Assembly (NCBI GenBank): GCA_002937895.1
Contig: PTKV01000006.1
Location: 1-64,000 of the forward strand
Length of the DNA stretch: 64,000 nucleotides
From: Alphaproteobacteria bacterium MarineAlpha5_Bin9
GTDB lineage: Bacteria; Pseudomonadota; Alphaproteobacteria; HIMB59; GCA-002718135
Direction: 5' to 3'
The notes beneath the pieces are model-generated. The model had not been told where the DNA came from. It saw only the letters and a program-made list of their open reading frames with translations, and searched no databases. Of this stretch, positions 31,033-39,604 are shown one piece after another. How positions within the stretch are numbered: the first letter of the stretch is position 1; every line of letters starts with the position of its first letter. The position numbers were made by a program, and so were the translations under genes.

Positions 31033-32370
31033 TTAGTGCATTAATGGCGACCAAGCTGGGTCTGACCCCCCTAAAGGGGTAATTATCTTTCTTTCGTTAT
31101 ATCCAGTTAAATCAATAGAATATAGGTTAGAATCCCCTCCAGAACCATCTTCAGCTGTTCTTTCTTCCTTAAAATACATTAAATACCTACCATTAGGGGC
31201 CCAAGTTGGCCCTTCAACGTGATAGGCTTTTGCTATCATTCTTTCATTAGAGCCATCTGTATCCATAACACCTATGTAAAATTGTCCACCTTCTTGTTTT
31301 GTAAAAGCTATCATATCACCCCTTGGAGACCATACTGGAGTATAGTAACTGCCTCCTTCTCTGCTTATCCTTTTTATATTTTTCCCATTTGAGTCAGCAA
31401 CATATAAATGTCTTCGTCCTGTTCTATCTGAATTAAAGACAATCTTTTTTGCATCAGGAGAAAAACTAGCAGAAACATCTATTGCTGTACTATTTGTAAT
31501 TCTTTTTTTACTCCTTGTTTCTAAATCAAGTATGTATATTTCTGAATTTCCAATTTCGGGATCTGAATAAGACATTATAATTTTTTTTCCATCAGGAGAA
31601 AAACGCGGGGCAAATGTCATTCCAGGAAAATCACCAACAATTTCTTGTTTTCCTGTTTCTATATCAAAAATAAAAACTCTTGGAGCTTTTGTATTTACAT
31701 ATGACATATATGTAATTTTTTGTGAATTCGGTGAAAAACGAGGAGTCAAAACGAGATAGGAACCATCAGTTAAAAATTTATGATTTGCCTGATCTTGATC
31801 CATTATTGCTAATCTTTTTTGTCTATTTTCTTTTGTGCCTGTTTCAGCAACGTAAACAACTCTTGTATCAAAATAACCACCTTCACCTGTTATTCTTTCA
31901 AAAATTATATCTGATATAATATGAGAAACTCTTCTCCAATTATTTTCTGAGGTTTCAAATCTTTTTCCTAGTAATTGTTTTTGAGCAAAAACATCATATA
32001 ACCTAAACTCAACAGCAATTCTATTTTCAGACTTTGTTACATTTCCAGAAATCAAGTGTTGAGCTTTTATTATTTTCCAATCTTCAAACCGAGGCTGATT
32101 TGAAAGAGAAGATATATCCTGAATAAAAGATTTTTTATTTAAAGGAGAAAATAAACCAGATCTTTCTAAGTTATCAGAAATTACTTGTGAAATATTTTTT
32201 CCAATCTTCAAAACCTCATCTTTATTTGAATAAAAATCAGTAACTGCTACTGGGGTAGGCTTCACTGAACCTTGAGTTAAAGTGACCTCAAGAGCAAATA
32301 AATTAAGCATTGAAGAAAAATAAATAACTATTAAACTTAAAACTATATTTAAATAATTTTTAGAAATCAT
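31033..32370 (-). CDS. tolB: Tol-Pal system periplasmic protein TolB
   Basis: Beta-propeller protein bridging Pal and TolA. After a signal peptide (IVLSLIVIYFSSMLNLFALE) comes the N-terminal D1 domain (YSNKDEVLKIGKNISQVISDNLERSGLFSP) and WD40-like PD repeats (FSPNSQKITYMS, FSPDGKKIIMSY, FSPDAKKIVFNS, WSPRGDMIAFT, WAPNGRYLMYF). Length 445 aa is standard. Its ATG overlaps the tolA stop (ATGA). Confidence 0.97.
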   Translation of the reverse strand: MISKNYLNIVLSLIVIYFSSMLNLFALEVTLTQGSVKPTPVAVTDFYSNKDEVLKIGKNISQVISDNLERSGLFSPLNKKSFIQDISSLSNQPRFEDWKIIKAQHLISGNVTKSENRIAVEFRLYDVFAQKQLLGKRFETSENNWRRVSHIISDIIFERITGEGGYFDTRVVYVAETGTKENRQKRLAIMDQDQANHKFLTDGSYLVLTPRFSPNSQKITYMSYVNTKAPRVFIFDIETGKQEIVGDFPGMTFAPRFSPDGKKIIMSYSDPEIGNSEIYILDLETRSKKRITNSTAIDVSASFSPDAKKIVFNSDRTGRRHLYVADSNGKNIKRISREGGSYYTPVWSPRGDMIAFTKQEGGQFYIGVMDTDGSNERMIAKAYHVEGPTWAPNGRYLMYFKEERTAEDGSGGDSNLYSIDLTGYNERKIITPLGGSDPAWSPLMH

Positions 32371-33365
32371 TGGTATCCCTTCATTATACTATGATCGAAC
32401 TTAATTGTTAATTTTTTCCATAAATCATATTTATTATCTGGTAATTTCAGCGGATTGCATTCAGGATTAAGTAATGTTCTCATAGCACTTTCTGTAATTG
32501 GTCCATAAAAAGGATTACTCTTAGATATATTTGTGTCAAGAATACGGACAGTCTCATATAACACGCTTTTATCTGGCTTAACATTAGCTGTTATTTTAAC
32601 AACCATTCCTTTTTCTATCAAAGCTCCAGCTGGAGCGGTCCAACACGAAGATAATTGACTAATCAATAAATCTATTTCACTTATTGATAATACAGCTTTT
32701 TCTGTAATTAGATTTTCTTCATTTGTTTCTACATTTTTTTTATCTTCCTCTTCAATTTTTTCTGAGATAAGACTTTCGTCATTTCTTAAATCTTTTAGCA
32801 TTGAAGCAATATCAAAAATAGGCTTAGGTTTAGACTTAATTTTAATTTCTACATCACTTTCTTTTTCCACTATTGTCTTTGTTTCAATTTTTGGTTTCAA
32901 TTTAGGTAAGATTTTTTTAGTAGGTAGTATTTCTTCCTTAGGTTTAATTTTATCATCTTTATCTACTATTGTTGATTCTTTAACTTTTTCTTTAACAACT
33001 ATCTCTTCTAATACATCTTGATTCTCTTCAATTATTTTTTCTGTTGTAGTTTTTAAATCAGGCTGAATATCGTTATTATTTTCAACATTGTTAAATTTTT
33101 TAATTTCTGGAGTTTGTTGATTTGCAGGCTCTTCTTTTGCTTGTTTGTTATCTTTTGGTATAGAGGTTATATCGGTAACATTAATAATTTCAATAGGTAT
33201 AATATTTGGTAAAGATATTTCTTTGTTTTTAAATAAATCTGGAAATCCGATTATAAACATTAAAAAAATAAAATGCAAAAAAAAAGAAAAATATAAACCT
33301 ATTTTTTCATTATCTAAATTTCTAAACAAAAAAAAATCATTATATTTAGAAAAATTAATATTCAT
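32367..33365 (-). CDS. tolA: TolA-like protein of the Tol-Pal system
   Basis: Inner-membrane protein that spans the periplasm to Pal/TolB. It has one N-terminal transmembrane helix (LYFSFFLHFIFLMFIIGF, ~24-42), a long acidic/basic low-complexity middle (residues ~75-225, rich in E, K, I and P) and a C-terminal globular domain with CWTAPAGALIEKGMVVKITANVKPDKSV and AMRTLLNPECNPLKLP. Middle sequence is not conserved between species; order tolQ-tolR-tolA-tolB fixes the identity. 332 aa. Confidence 0.92.
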   Translation of the reverse strand: MNINFSKYNDFFLFRNLDNEKIGLYFSFFLHFIFLMFIIGFPDLFKNKEISLPNIIPIEIINVTDITSIPKDNKQAKEEPANQQTPEIKKFNNVENNNDIQPDLKTTTEKIIEENQDVLEEIVVKEKVKESTIVDKDDKIKPKEEILPTKKILPKLKPKIETKTIVEKESDVEIKIKSKPKPIFDIASMLKDLRNDESLISEKIEEEDKKNVETNEENLITEKAVLSISEIDLLISQLSSCWTAPAGALIEKGMVVKITANVKPDKSVLYETVRILDTNISKSNPFYGPITESAMRTLLNPECNPLKLPDNKYDLWKKLTIKFDHSIMKGYQ

Positions 33366-33370
33366 TAATT

Positions 33371-33796
33371 TTAATCTTTAGGATTCTGAGTTACTAGTGC
33401 CACTTTCTTATATCCAGCCGAATTGATTATAGCCATTATTTCCATTATTCTTCCATAGGCAACAACTCTATCGCCCCTAAGATAAATTCTAGCCTCAGTA
33501 TTTTGATCAGTAATAGCATTTAGTCTAGATACGATATTTTCTACTTTTACTTCTGACTCAGATAAATAAACAGTTCCATCTAACTTAACTGTTATTTCCA
33601 AAGGATCTTTTTGATCTGTCAAAGCATTCGCCTTTACATTAGGTAAATCTACAGGAATGCCTACAGTTAGAAGAGGTGCAGTTACCATAAAAACAATTAA
33701 TAAAACAAGCATTACATCAACAAAAGGAGTAACATTTATTTCACTCATTTGTGTGTATCGTTTACTAATTCTTTTTTTTTGATTTAAATTCATCAT
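33371..33796 (-). CDS. tolR: Tol-Pal system protein TolR
   Basis: ExbD/TolR family. A short cytoplasmic N-terminus with EINVTPFVDVMLVLLIVFMV contains the proton-channel Asp in the single transmembrane helix (~24-43), then a periplasmic domain (VDLPNVKANALTDQKDPLEITVKLDGTVYL). Length 141 aa is typical. Works with TolQ as the proton-motive-force motor. 11 nt after tolQ. Confidence 0.97.
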   Translation of the reverse strand: MMNLNQKKRISKRYTQMSEINVTPFVDVMLVLLIVFMVTAPLLTVGIPVDLPNVKANALTDQKDPLEITVKLDGTVYLSESEVKVENIVSRLNAITDQNTEARIYLRGDRVVAYGRIMEIMAIINSAGYKKVALVTQNPKD

Positions 33797-33807
33797 AATT
33801 AACTTTT

Positions 33808-34518
33808 TTATTTAGCCTCAAGTTGTCTAAAAAAAATTGTTGTAAATTCATCAATAAAAGATTCTAATGACATAAAATATTTTGATAAATCACTTGAAAT
33901 CTTGTTGTATGCTACTACAGCAGGTATAGCCACAAATAAACCTAATGCTGTTGCAAACAAAGCTTCAGCTATGCCAGGTGCAACTACAGACAAATTTGTA
34001 TTTTGAGCTATAGCAATAGATTGAAAGCTATTCATTATTCCCCAAACAGTTCCAAATAAACCTATAAAAGGAGCAGTAGACCCTGCAGTAGCCAGAAATG
34101 TTATATTTTTTTCAATTAATTCAGATTCTTTATTGTAAACTATTAGCATAGATCTATTCATTCTTTCTTTTAAAGAATTAATATTAATATTTGTTTTCGA
34201 TTTGCTGGACTTTTTCCATTCTTCTATAGCAGAACAAAAAATTTTCGATTTAGGATCGTTTGATTCAAGACTAAATGTTTCATACAAATCTTCAAAAGAA
34301 TTCCCAGACCAAAAAATTTCATCAAATTCTAATTCTTGTTTTTTTAATTTTCTATATTTAATTATTTTTGAGACAATTATAGCCCATGACCATATTGATG
34401 AAAATATTAGTATTAGAATCACACTTTTTACAACTAAATCAGCCCGAAAAAATAAAGACATCATAGAAAAATCTGTTGCTAACGAAGCTACTTCATTTGA
34501 TGATATAACACTTTCCAT
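33808..34518 (-). CDS. tolQ: Tol-Pal system protein TolQ
   Basis: MotA/TolQ/ExbB family channel with three transmembrane helices (residues ~33-50, ~145-165 and ~180-205) and the signature FLATAGSTAPFIGLFGTVWGIMNSFQ and APGIAEALFATALGLFVAIPAVVAYN. 236 aa is usual. Its ATG overlaps the stop of the upstream nuclease-like gene (TAATG), so translation is probably coupled to that gene. The thioesterase gene ybgC, a frequent upstream partner, is absent. Confidence 0.96.
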   Translation of the reverse strand: MESVISSNEVASLATDFSMMSLFFRADLVVKSVILILIFSSIWSWAIIVSKIIKYRKLKKQELEFDEIFWSGNSFEDLYETFSLESNDPKSKIFCSAIEEWKKSSKSKTNININSLKERMNRSMLIVYNKESELIEKNITFLATAGSTAPFIGLFGTVWGIMNSFQSIAIAQNTNLSVVAPGIAEALFATALGLFVAIPAVVAYNKISSDLSKYFMSLESFIDEFTTIFFRQLEAK

Positions 34519-34817
34519 TATTTTTCCTCAGTTATTTTATCTAAATCACTACTGTGAACCATTAACCAAAAACCTGGACGGTTTTTTTCACATAAAGCAA
34601 TTACAGGTGTCTTACCTTCTTCTTTTGCTAATTTTGCAGTTTCATCCCATAATGAAACAACAGCATGTTTTGCTCTTAGTTTACATTCTATAAAAAGTTT
34701 ATCATGTATTACATCAGCTCTTGTTACTTTACCATTCCCCCCGCTTAAAGGAGTTCTTTGCGCACTAAAATAGTTTGCAACATCTCTCTCTCTTTTTTTC
34801 CAGGCTTTATCAGGCAT
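34518..34817 (-). CDS. small PD-(D/E)XK-type nuclease-like protein (Holliday-resolvase-like fold suspected)
   Basis: A 99-aa protein with an N-terminal helix containing Glu (KKRERDVANYF), a SGGNGKVTRAD stretch and LFIECKLR: Asp35, Glu44 and Lys46 fit the D-x(n)-E-x-K pattern of the PD-(D/E)XK fold, and the later LWDETAKLAKEEGKTPVIALCEKNRPGFWLMV fits the helix-strand end of Hjc-like resolvases. The family call is by eye. It lies 17 nt after yebC and overlaps tolQ (TAATG), exactly where ruvC-ruvA-ruvB-ybgC often sit. Phage-type nucleases of similar size exist, so an acquired gene is possible. Confidence 0.7.
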   Translation of the reverse strand: MPDKAWKKRERDVANYFSAQRTPLSGGNGKVTRADVIHDKLFIECKLRAKHAVVSLWDETAKLAKEEGKTPVIALCEKNRPGFWLMVHSSDLDKITEEK

Positions 34818-34834
34818 TTTTTTTATCTCCTTTT

Positions 34835-35584
34835 TTATAAAGTAAATTTTTTCATTTGTTCATCAGATACATCATAATTAGATGAAACACTTTGTACGTC
34901 TTCATTTTCTTCAAGCGAATTAATTATTTTAAAAAGATTTTCATTATTTTCATTATTCAAATCAATACTATTTTTACTTTTCCAAACTAATTCTGTAGAG
35001 TTTGAAGTTTCAAATTTTTTATTAATTTTTAAATTAAGTGTGTGTAAATCTTTTACATCGCAGTATATACCATAATAATCATCGTTTACTTCAAAATCTA
35101 TAGATTTGTTTTCAATAACAAATTCAAACAAATCTTCTTCTTTAATATTTTCTTTTTTGACATTGATTAATCCAAGATGTTCAAAATTATAACTTACACT
35201 TCCAGTCTCTCCTAAATTACCGCCGTATTTAGTAAAGGTAGATCTAATTTCTGATGCAGTTCTATTTTTATTATTAGTCATTGTTTCTACAATTATAGCA
35301 ACACCAGAAGGTCCATACCCTTCATATCTTACTGGTTCATAGTTAGATTCAGGATCATTTGTTTCTCCTTTTTGTATAGCTCTTTCTATGTTACTTTTTG
35401 GCATATTAAGAGATTTAGCATTAAGAATAGCTGATCTTAATCTAATATTATTATCTGGATCACTTCCTCCTTCTCTAGAAGCTACTGTTATCTCTCTTCC
35501 TAATTTAGAAAAAATTTTAGATCTTTTTTTATCTTGAGCACCTTTTCGGTGCATAATATTTTTAAATTTTGAATGTCCAGCCAT
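34835..35584 (-). CDS. yebC: YebC/PmpR family protein
   Basis: Recognised by the N-terminus MAGHSKFKNIMHRKGAQDKKRSKIFSKLGREI, followed by NMPKSNIERAIQKG, YEGYGPSGVAIIVETMTNNKNRTASEIRSTFTKYGGNLGETGSVSYNFE. Family members act as transcriptional regulators or, in more recent work, ease ribosome stalling. Length 249 aa is typical. On the same strand upstream of the nuclease-like gene and tolQ; adjacency of yebC to ruvC is common elsewhere, but no ruvC follows here. Confidence 0.96.
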   Translation of the reverse strand: MAGHSKFKNIMHRKGAQDKKRSKIFSKLGREITVASREGGSDPDNNIRLRSAILNAKSLNMPKSNIERAIQKGETNDPESNYEPVRYEGYGPSGVAIIVETMTNNKNRTASEIRSTFTKYGGNLGETGSVSYNFEHLGLINVKKENIKEEDLFEFVIENKSIDFEVNDDYYGIYCDVKDLHTLNLKINKKFETSNSTELVWKSKNSIDLNNENNENLFKIINSLEENEDVQSVSSNYDVSDEQMKKFTL

Positions 35585-35670
35585 TAATACAACTATAAAA
35601 TTTCATTTCGATTTTAGTAAAGAACTTTCATACAAATATTGCAAATTTATGTCTAAGTTATGAATTTTAC

Positions 35671-36459
35671 TTAAATTTTAAAAGATTGAATATCCTTAGC
35701 TAATCCAGTTTCATCACTAATATCTATTATACAACCACAAAGTTCTCCTTTTTCCTGGGCAGGTTCAAATCTTCCGCCAATTCTATATCCTTTTATAAAA
35801 GCATGAATTGGCTCATCCTTCTTAAAACCAATAACTGAGTTATAATTTCCTGTCATACCAGCATCAGTTTGATATGCTGTTTTACCTTTAAGAATTCTAG
35901 CATCTGCAGTAGGAACATGAGTATGAGTACCAATTATAGCTGAAACTTTTCCATCGAAATAATGGCCAAAGGCATTCTTTTCTGAAGTTGTTTCTCCGTG
36001 CATATCTATTAAGATACCATTACAAGTCTTACCCAATTGTTCTTTTTTTAATCTATTAGACAAGCTAGCAAAAGGATCGTCTAGGGATATTCCCATAAAT
36101 AATCTCAACATAACTTGAATTACTAACAAACTTCGACCATCTTTTAGTTGTATTGTAAAATCACCCTTACCAGGAACTCCTTCAGGATAGTTCAATGGTC
36201 TAATAATTCTTGGGCATTCTTCAATATAAGTTAACATTTCTTTTTGATCCCAACTATGATTTCCTAGAGTAATTAAATCAACATTGTTATCAAATAATTC
36301 ATTTGCAATTTTTTTATTTAAGCCATAACCGGAAACAGCATTTTCTGCATTAGCAATTACAACATCTATATCATTTTTTTTTCTTAATTCTGGTAATTTT
36401 GAAATGACAGCTTCTCTTCCCGAGCGTCCTACAATATCACCTATAAACAGAATCTTCAT
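35671..36459 (-). CDS. YmdB/TIGR00282-family metallophosphoesterase
   Basis: Calcineurin-like phosphoesterase with all metal-binding blocks of the YmdB family: MKILFIGDIVGRSGREAV, VIANAENAVSGYGLN, ITLGNHSWDQKEM, IDMHGETTSEKNAFGHYFDGKVSAIIGTHTHVPTADARIL. Bacillus YmdB hydrolyses 2',3'-cAMP and affects development; the role in alphaproteobacteria is unclear. 262 aa. Its start overlaps the end of the cyclo-ligase gene by 4 nt. Confidence 0.9.
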   Translation of the reverse strand: MKILFIGDIVGRSGREAVISKLPELRKKNDIDVVIANAENAVSGYGLNKKIANELFDNNVDLITLGNHSWDQKEMLTYIEECPRIIRPLNYPEGVPGKGDFTIQLKDGRSLLVIQVMLRLFMGISLDDPFASLSNRLKKEQLGKTCNGILIDMHGETTSEKNAFGHYFDGKVSAIIGTHTHVPTADARILKGKTAYQTDAGMTGNYNSVIGFKKDEPIHAFIKGYRIGGRFEPAQEKGELCGCIIDISDETGLAKDIQSFKI

Positions 36460-37025
36460 TTTGATTTATATACTTTTTTTTCCGTAAGCATATAATCTAC
36501 TTTCATATCATTTGCATCAATAATCACATTGTCTACTTTTTGATCTTCAAAGGCAACTATTATAGAATTAAAATTATGATTTTCTTTATTAAATTTTTTA
36601 AAAGTTTTGTCATAAAAACCTCCTCCATAACCAAGTCTGTAACCTTTTTCATCAAAAGCTAAACATGGAGTAAAAATAAGATCAGGCACTAATTCAGGTT
36701 TATTTTCATGAGGTTCTGGAATATTAAATTTCCCTTTTTTTAAATCATTTCCTATTTCATATTGTCTAAATATTAAGCTATCGTTTTTTATTACAGGAAG
36801 ACATAATTTTTTTCCATTACTTAATAAAAAATCATTTAATTTAATCATAGAAATCTCAGAATTAATCGAAATAAAAGATGCGACTATTTCAAATTTATCT
36901 AAATAGTTAAAATTTTTTAAATTCTCAACAATTTTACTTTCTGCATTTAAATTTTTCTTTTTTATTTTACTTCTTAGTTTTAAAAAAATTTTTCTTTGAT
37001 TTGATTTTAAATTATCAATCTTCAT
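36456..37025 (-). CDS. 5-formyltetrahydrofolate cyclo-ligase
   Basis: Converts 5-formyl-THF to methenyl-THF with ATP, recycling a dead-end folate. Motifs: SNQRKIFLKLRSKIKKK N-terminus, ISINSEISMIKLNDFLLSNGKKLCLPVI, and the substrate/ATP loop TPCLAFDEKGYRLGYGGGFYDKTF near residues 118-140. Length 189 aa is normal. Overlaps zapA by 11 nt. In many proteobacteria the 6S RNA gene lies between zapA and this gene; the overlap rules that out here. Confidence 0.93.
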   Translation of the reverse strand: MKIDNLKSNQRKIFLKLRSKIKKKNLNAESKIVENLKNFNYLDKFEIVASFISINSEISMIKLNDFLLSNGKKLCLPVIKNDSLIFRQYEIGNDLKKGKFNIPEPHENKPELVPDLIFTPCLAFDEKGYRLGYGGGFYDKTFKKFNKENHNFNSIIVAFEDQKVDNVIIDANDMKVDYMLTEKKVYKSK

Positions 37026-37377
37026 ATTTTTTTGTTTTTATAATTTTGTTGATTAAAAAATTTATTTTTTCATTTGCAAGATTAATTTCATTACTTACGT
37101 GAATATTTTTTATATTTATTTCTTCAGCTTCATTAATTTTATTATCATTTGTAATTTTAGTATTTTTTAATCTTTCTTCTAAATCTAAAATATAATCTTC
37201 TGCTATAAGTGCAGTTAAAAAAATTAATTTATTATCTGTGAATTTATTTTGTATTTTCTCAAAACTCGATAATCTTTTTTTGAAATTTTCTATTGCTTTT
37301 AATAGTTTTGTTTTTTCATCTGGCATATAACTTATCTCAATAAGGGACCCCAGTACATTAGTTTTAATTTTTGGCAT
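37015..37377 (-). CDS. zapA: cell division protein ZapA-like
   Basis: A 120-aa protein beginning KIKTNVLGSLIEISYMPDEKTKLLKAIENFKKRL, the ZapA-type beta/helix N-terminal domain, followed by the family helix LIFLTALIAEDYILDLEERLKNTK and a Lys/Asn-rich coiled-coil tail. ZapA bundles FtsZ filaments at the division site. Conservation is weak, but the cyclo-ligase neighbour and the coiled-coil gene just upstream support the call. Confidence 0.8.
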   Translation of the reverse strand: MPKIKTNVLGSLIEISYMPDEKTKLLKAIENFKKRLSSFEKIQNKFTDNKLIFLTALIAEDYILDLEERLKNTKITNDNKINEAEEINIKNIHVSNEINLANEKINFLINKIIKTKKYED

Positions 37378-37543
37378 TATACTCTCTTATAATATCATCT
37401 ATTTTTCTTATATTTTTGTCTAATTCAGATTTTAAAAATTCAATTTTTTTATCTCTTATTTCTAAATTATCCGTTAATTTTTCGATTAATTTTTCTAATT
37501 TGGCTATATTTAAATGAAGTAATTTAATATTTTTTTGTTCCAT
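37364..37543 (-). CDS. small coiled-coil protein upstream of zapA (59 aa), not in ORF track
   Basis: On the minus strand ATG 37543 opens MEQKNIKLLHLNIAKLEKL followed by an almost continuous helical heptad sequence (IEKLTDNLEIRDKKIEFLKSELDKNIRKIDDIIREY) that ends 14 nt inside zapA. The heptad spacing of Leu/Ile, high Lys/Glu content and position suggest a ZapB/DUF4164-like partner of ZapA, which is often encoded immediately upstream in alphaproteobacteria. The overlap with zapA indicates coupled translation. Family assignment rests on position and coiled-coil character only. Confidence 0.65.
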   Translation of the reverse strand: MEQKNIKLLHLNIAKLEKLIEKLTDNLEIRDKKIEFLKSELDKNIRKIDDIIREYNAKN

Positions 37544-37626
37544 AATCTTTTTATTTTATTGTATAAAAAAAGTCGCTTTATTTAAATTAATAATGATATA
37601 AGCACTTTATATATTCAGGAATTAAA

Positions 37627-39603
37627 TTGAATAACGAATCTATAAATCTAAAAAAATTAGCTAATTGCATTAGATTTCTATCTATTGATGCTGTTCAAAA
37701 AGCTAATTCTGGTCACCCAGGAATGCCAATGGGAATGGCTGATATTGTAACAGTTCTATTTAAAGATCATTTAGTTTTTGATCCGAAAGATCCCAATTGG
37801 ATAAATAGAGATAGATTTATAGTTTCTAACGGACATGGTTCAATGCTGCTTTACGCAAGTCTATTTTTATCTGGTTATAGAGGAATAAAATTAAATGATA
37901 TTAAAAACTTTAGACAACTTGGTTCTCCTACAGCTGGTCATCCTGAATATAAAGCAATAGAAGGTATAGAAACAACAACAGGTCCTTTATCTCAAGGATT
38001 GTCTAATGCTGTTGGTATTGCTCTAGCAGAGCGATTGTTAAATAAAAAATTTGGAGATAAATTAATAGATCATAAAACATATGTCTTTGCCGGCGATGGT
38101 TGTTTAATGGAAGGATTAAGTCATGAGGCTTGTAGCTTTGCAGGACATATCAATTTATCAAATCTGATAGTTTTTTTTGATGACAATTCAATTTCTATTG
38201 ATGGGCCTACCAATCTAAGTGTTTCAGATAATCATATAAAAAGATTTAATGCTTATGGATGGAATACTTTTAAAATAAATGGTCATAATTTTAAAGAAAT
38301 ATCTAATGCTATAATTAAAGCAAAATTAAGCAAAAAACCATGTCTTATTTGCTGCAAAACTAAAATTGGATATGGTTCACCAAATAAAGAATCATCAGCA
38401 TCTTCCCACGGATCTCCTTTAGGTGAAGAAGAAGTATCTTTAACTAGAAAAAAATTAAATTGGAATTTTCCTCCTTTCACAATTCCTAAAAATTTAATTG
38501 AACAATGGAGAAGCTTTTCAAGAAGAAATAAAAAAAACAAAGATAGATGGAATAGAAAATTTAAAGAAAAAAACAATAATAAAAAAATTAATGATTATTT
38601 TAATAATAAAATTTCAAATGAAATAAACAAAAAAATTCATGAATTTAAATTTTTTCATTTTAGAAAAAAAACTAATTGTGCAACTAGAAAGGCAAGTGAA
38701 ATGTCACTAGAAATTTTCACTAATTATTTTAATAACTTAATTGGTGGCTCTGCTGATTTAACAGGTTCAAATAATACTAAACCTAAAAATTTGAAAACAA
38801 TTTCGAAAAATAAATTTGATGGAAATTATATTTATTATGGAGTCAGAGAGCATGCAATGGCAGGTATAATGAATGGCATATCATTACATAGTAAAATAAG
38901 ACCTTATGGAGGTACTTTTTTAGTTTTTACAGACTACTGTAGACCCTCGATTAGATTAGCTGCTTTAATGAATTTACCAGTAATATATGTGATGACTCAT
39001 GACTCAATAGGTTTAGGAGAAGACGGACCGACTCATCAACCTGTAGAACATTTAGCATCTTTAAGAAGTATTCCGAATTTAAACGTTATAAGACCATGTG
39101 ACACCATAGAAACTATAGAAGCATGGCAAAATGCTCTGGAAAATACTAAAACACCTACTGTAATTGTTTTAAGTAGACAAAACATGCCTTTGGTAAGAAA
39201 TAATCTATCTAACAAAAATCTACTAGAAAGAGGTGCATATACTATTGTGGACTATAAAAAATATCATGCGACTATTTTAGCTTCAGGTTCAGAAGTTCAT
39301 ATTGCTTTAGATAGCTCTAAAAAACTTAAAAAAATTGGGGTTAATGTTAGAGTTGTCTCTTTCCCATCATGGGAATTATTTAATAAACAAACTGCTGCTT
39401 ACCAAAGAAAAATTCTTGGAAATGCTGAAATTTTTGGCATTGAAGCTGGAATTATCAATGGATGGGAAAAATATATAAAAAAAGAAGAAAATTTCATTGG
39501 TATGAAATCTTTTGGGTTAAGTGGTCCTTATAAAGATCTTTACAAACATTTTGGTATCACTTCTGATAAAATGTCTTTACTAATAAAAAAAATTTTAAAA
39601 TAG
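37627..39603 (+). CDS. tkt: transketolase
   Basis: TPP enzyme of the non-oxidative pentose phosphate pathway. Signature DAVQKANSGHPGMPMGMADI near residue 20, TTTGPLSQGLSNAVGIALAERLL, the TPP motif GDGCLMEGLSHEACSFAGH...NLIVFFDDNSISIDG near 155-190, GVREHAMAGIMNG near 405 and THDSIGLGEDGPTHQPVEHLASLR near 465. Start is TTG 37627 after TTCAGGAATTAAA; no earlier or nearby ATG is available. 658 aa. Gap follows after 1 nt, so tkt heads a carbon-metabolism operon. Confidence 0.97.
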   Translation: MNNESINLKKLANCIRFLSIDAVQKANSGHPGMPMGMADIVTVLFKDHLVFDPKDPNWINRDRFIVSNGHGSMLLYASLFLSGYRGIKLNDIKNFRQLGSPTAGHPEYKAIEGIETTTGPLSQGLSNAVGIALAERLLNKKFGDKLIDHKTYVFAGDGCLMEGLSHEACSFAGHINLSNLIVFFDDNSISIDGPTNLSVSDNHIKRFNAYGWNTFKINGHNFKEISNAIIKAKLSKKPCLICCKTKIGYGSPNKESSASSHGSPLGEEEVSLTRKKLNWNFPPFTIPKNLIEQWRSFSRRNKKNKDRWNRKFKEKNNNKKINDYFNNKISNEINKKIHEFKFFHFRKKTNCATRKASEMSLEIFTNYFNNLIGGSADLTGSNNTKPKNLKTISKNKFDGNYIYYGVREHAMAGIMNGISLHSKIRPYGGTFLVFTDYCRPSIRLAALMNLPVIYVMTHDSIGLGEDGPTHQPVEHLASLRSIPNLNVIRPCDTIETIEAWQNALENTKTPTVIVLSRQNMPLVRNNLSNKNLLERGAYTIVDYKKYHATILASGSEVHIALDSSKKLKKIGVNVRVVSFPSWELFNKQTAAYQRKILGNAEIFGIEAGIINGWEKYIKKEENFIGMKSFGLSGPYKDLYKHFGITSDKMSLLIKKILK

Positions 39604-39604
39604 A

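Noticed and set aside
31065-31082. CCCC-TAAA-GGGG hairpin near the end of tolB
   Set aside because: It is within coding sequence (encodes TPLGG) and lacks a following U-run on the minus strand, so I do not call it a terminator.
34202-34693. 163-aa plus-strand ORF across tolQ and the nuclease-like gene
   Set aside because: It runs antisense to two genes with good coding evidence and has no recognisable domain.
37015-37377. Possible 6S RNA near zapA
   Set aside because: In many bacteria 6S RNA lies between zapA and the cyclo-ligase gene, but these genes overlap here and no 6S-like fold was seen upstream either.
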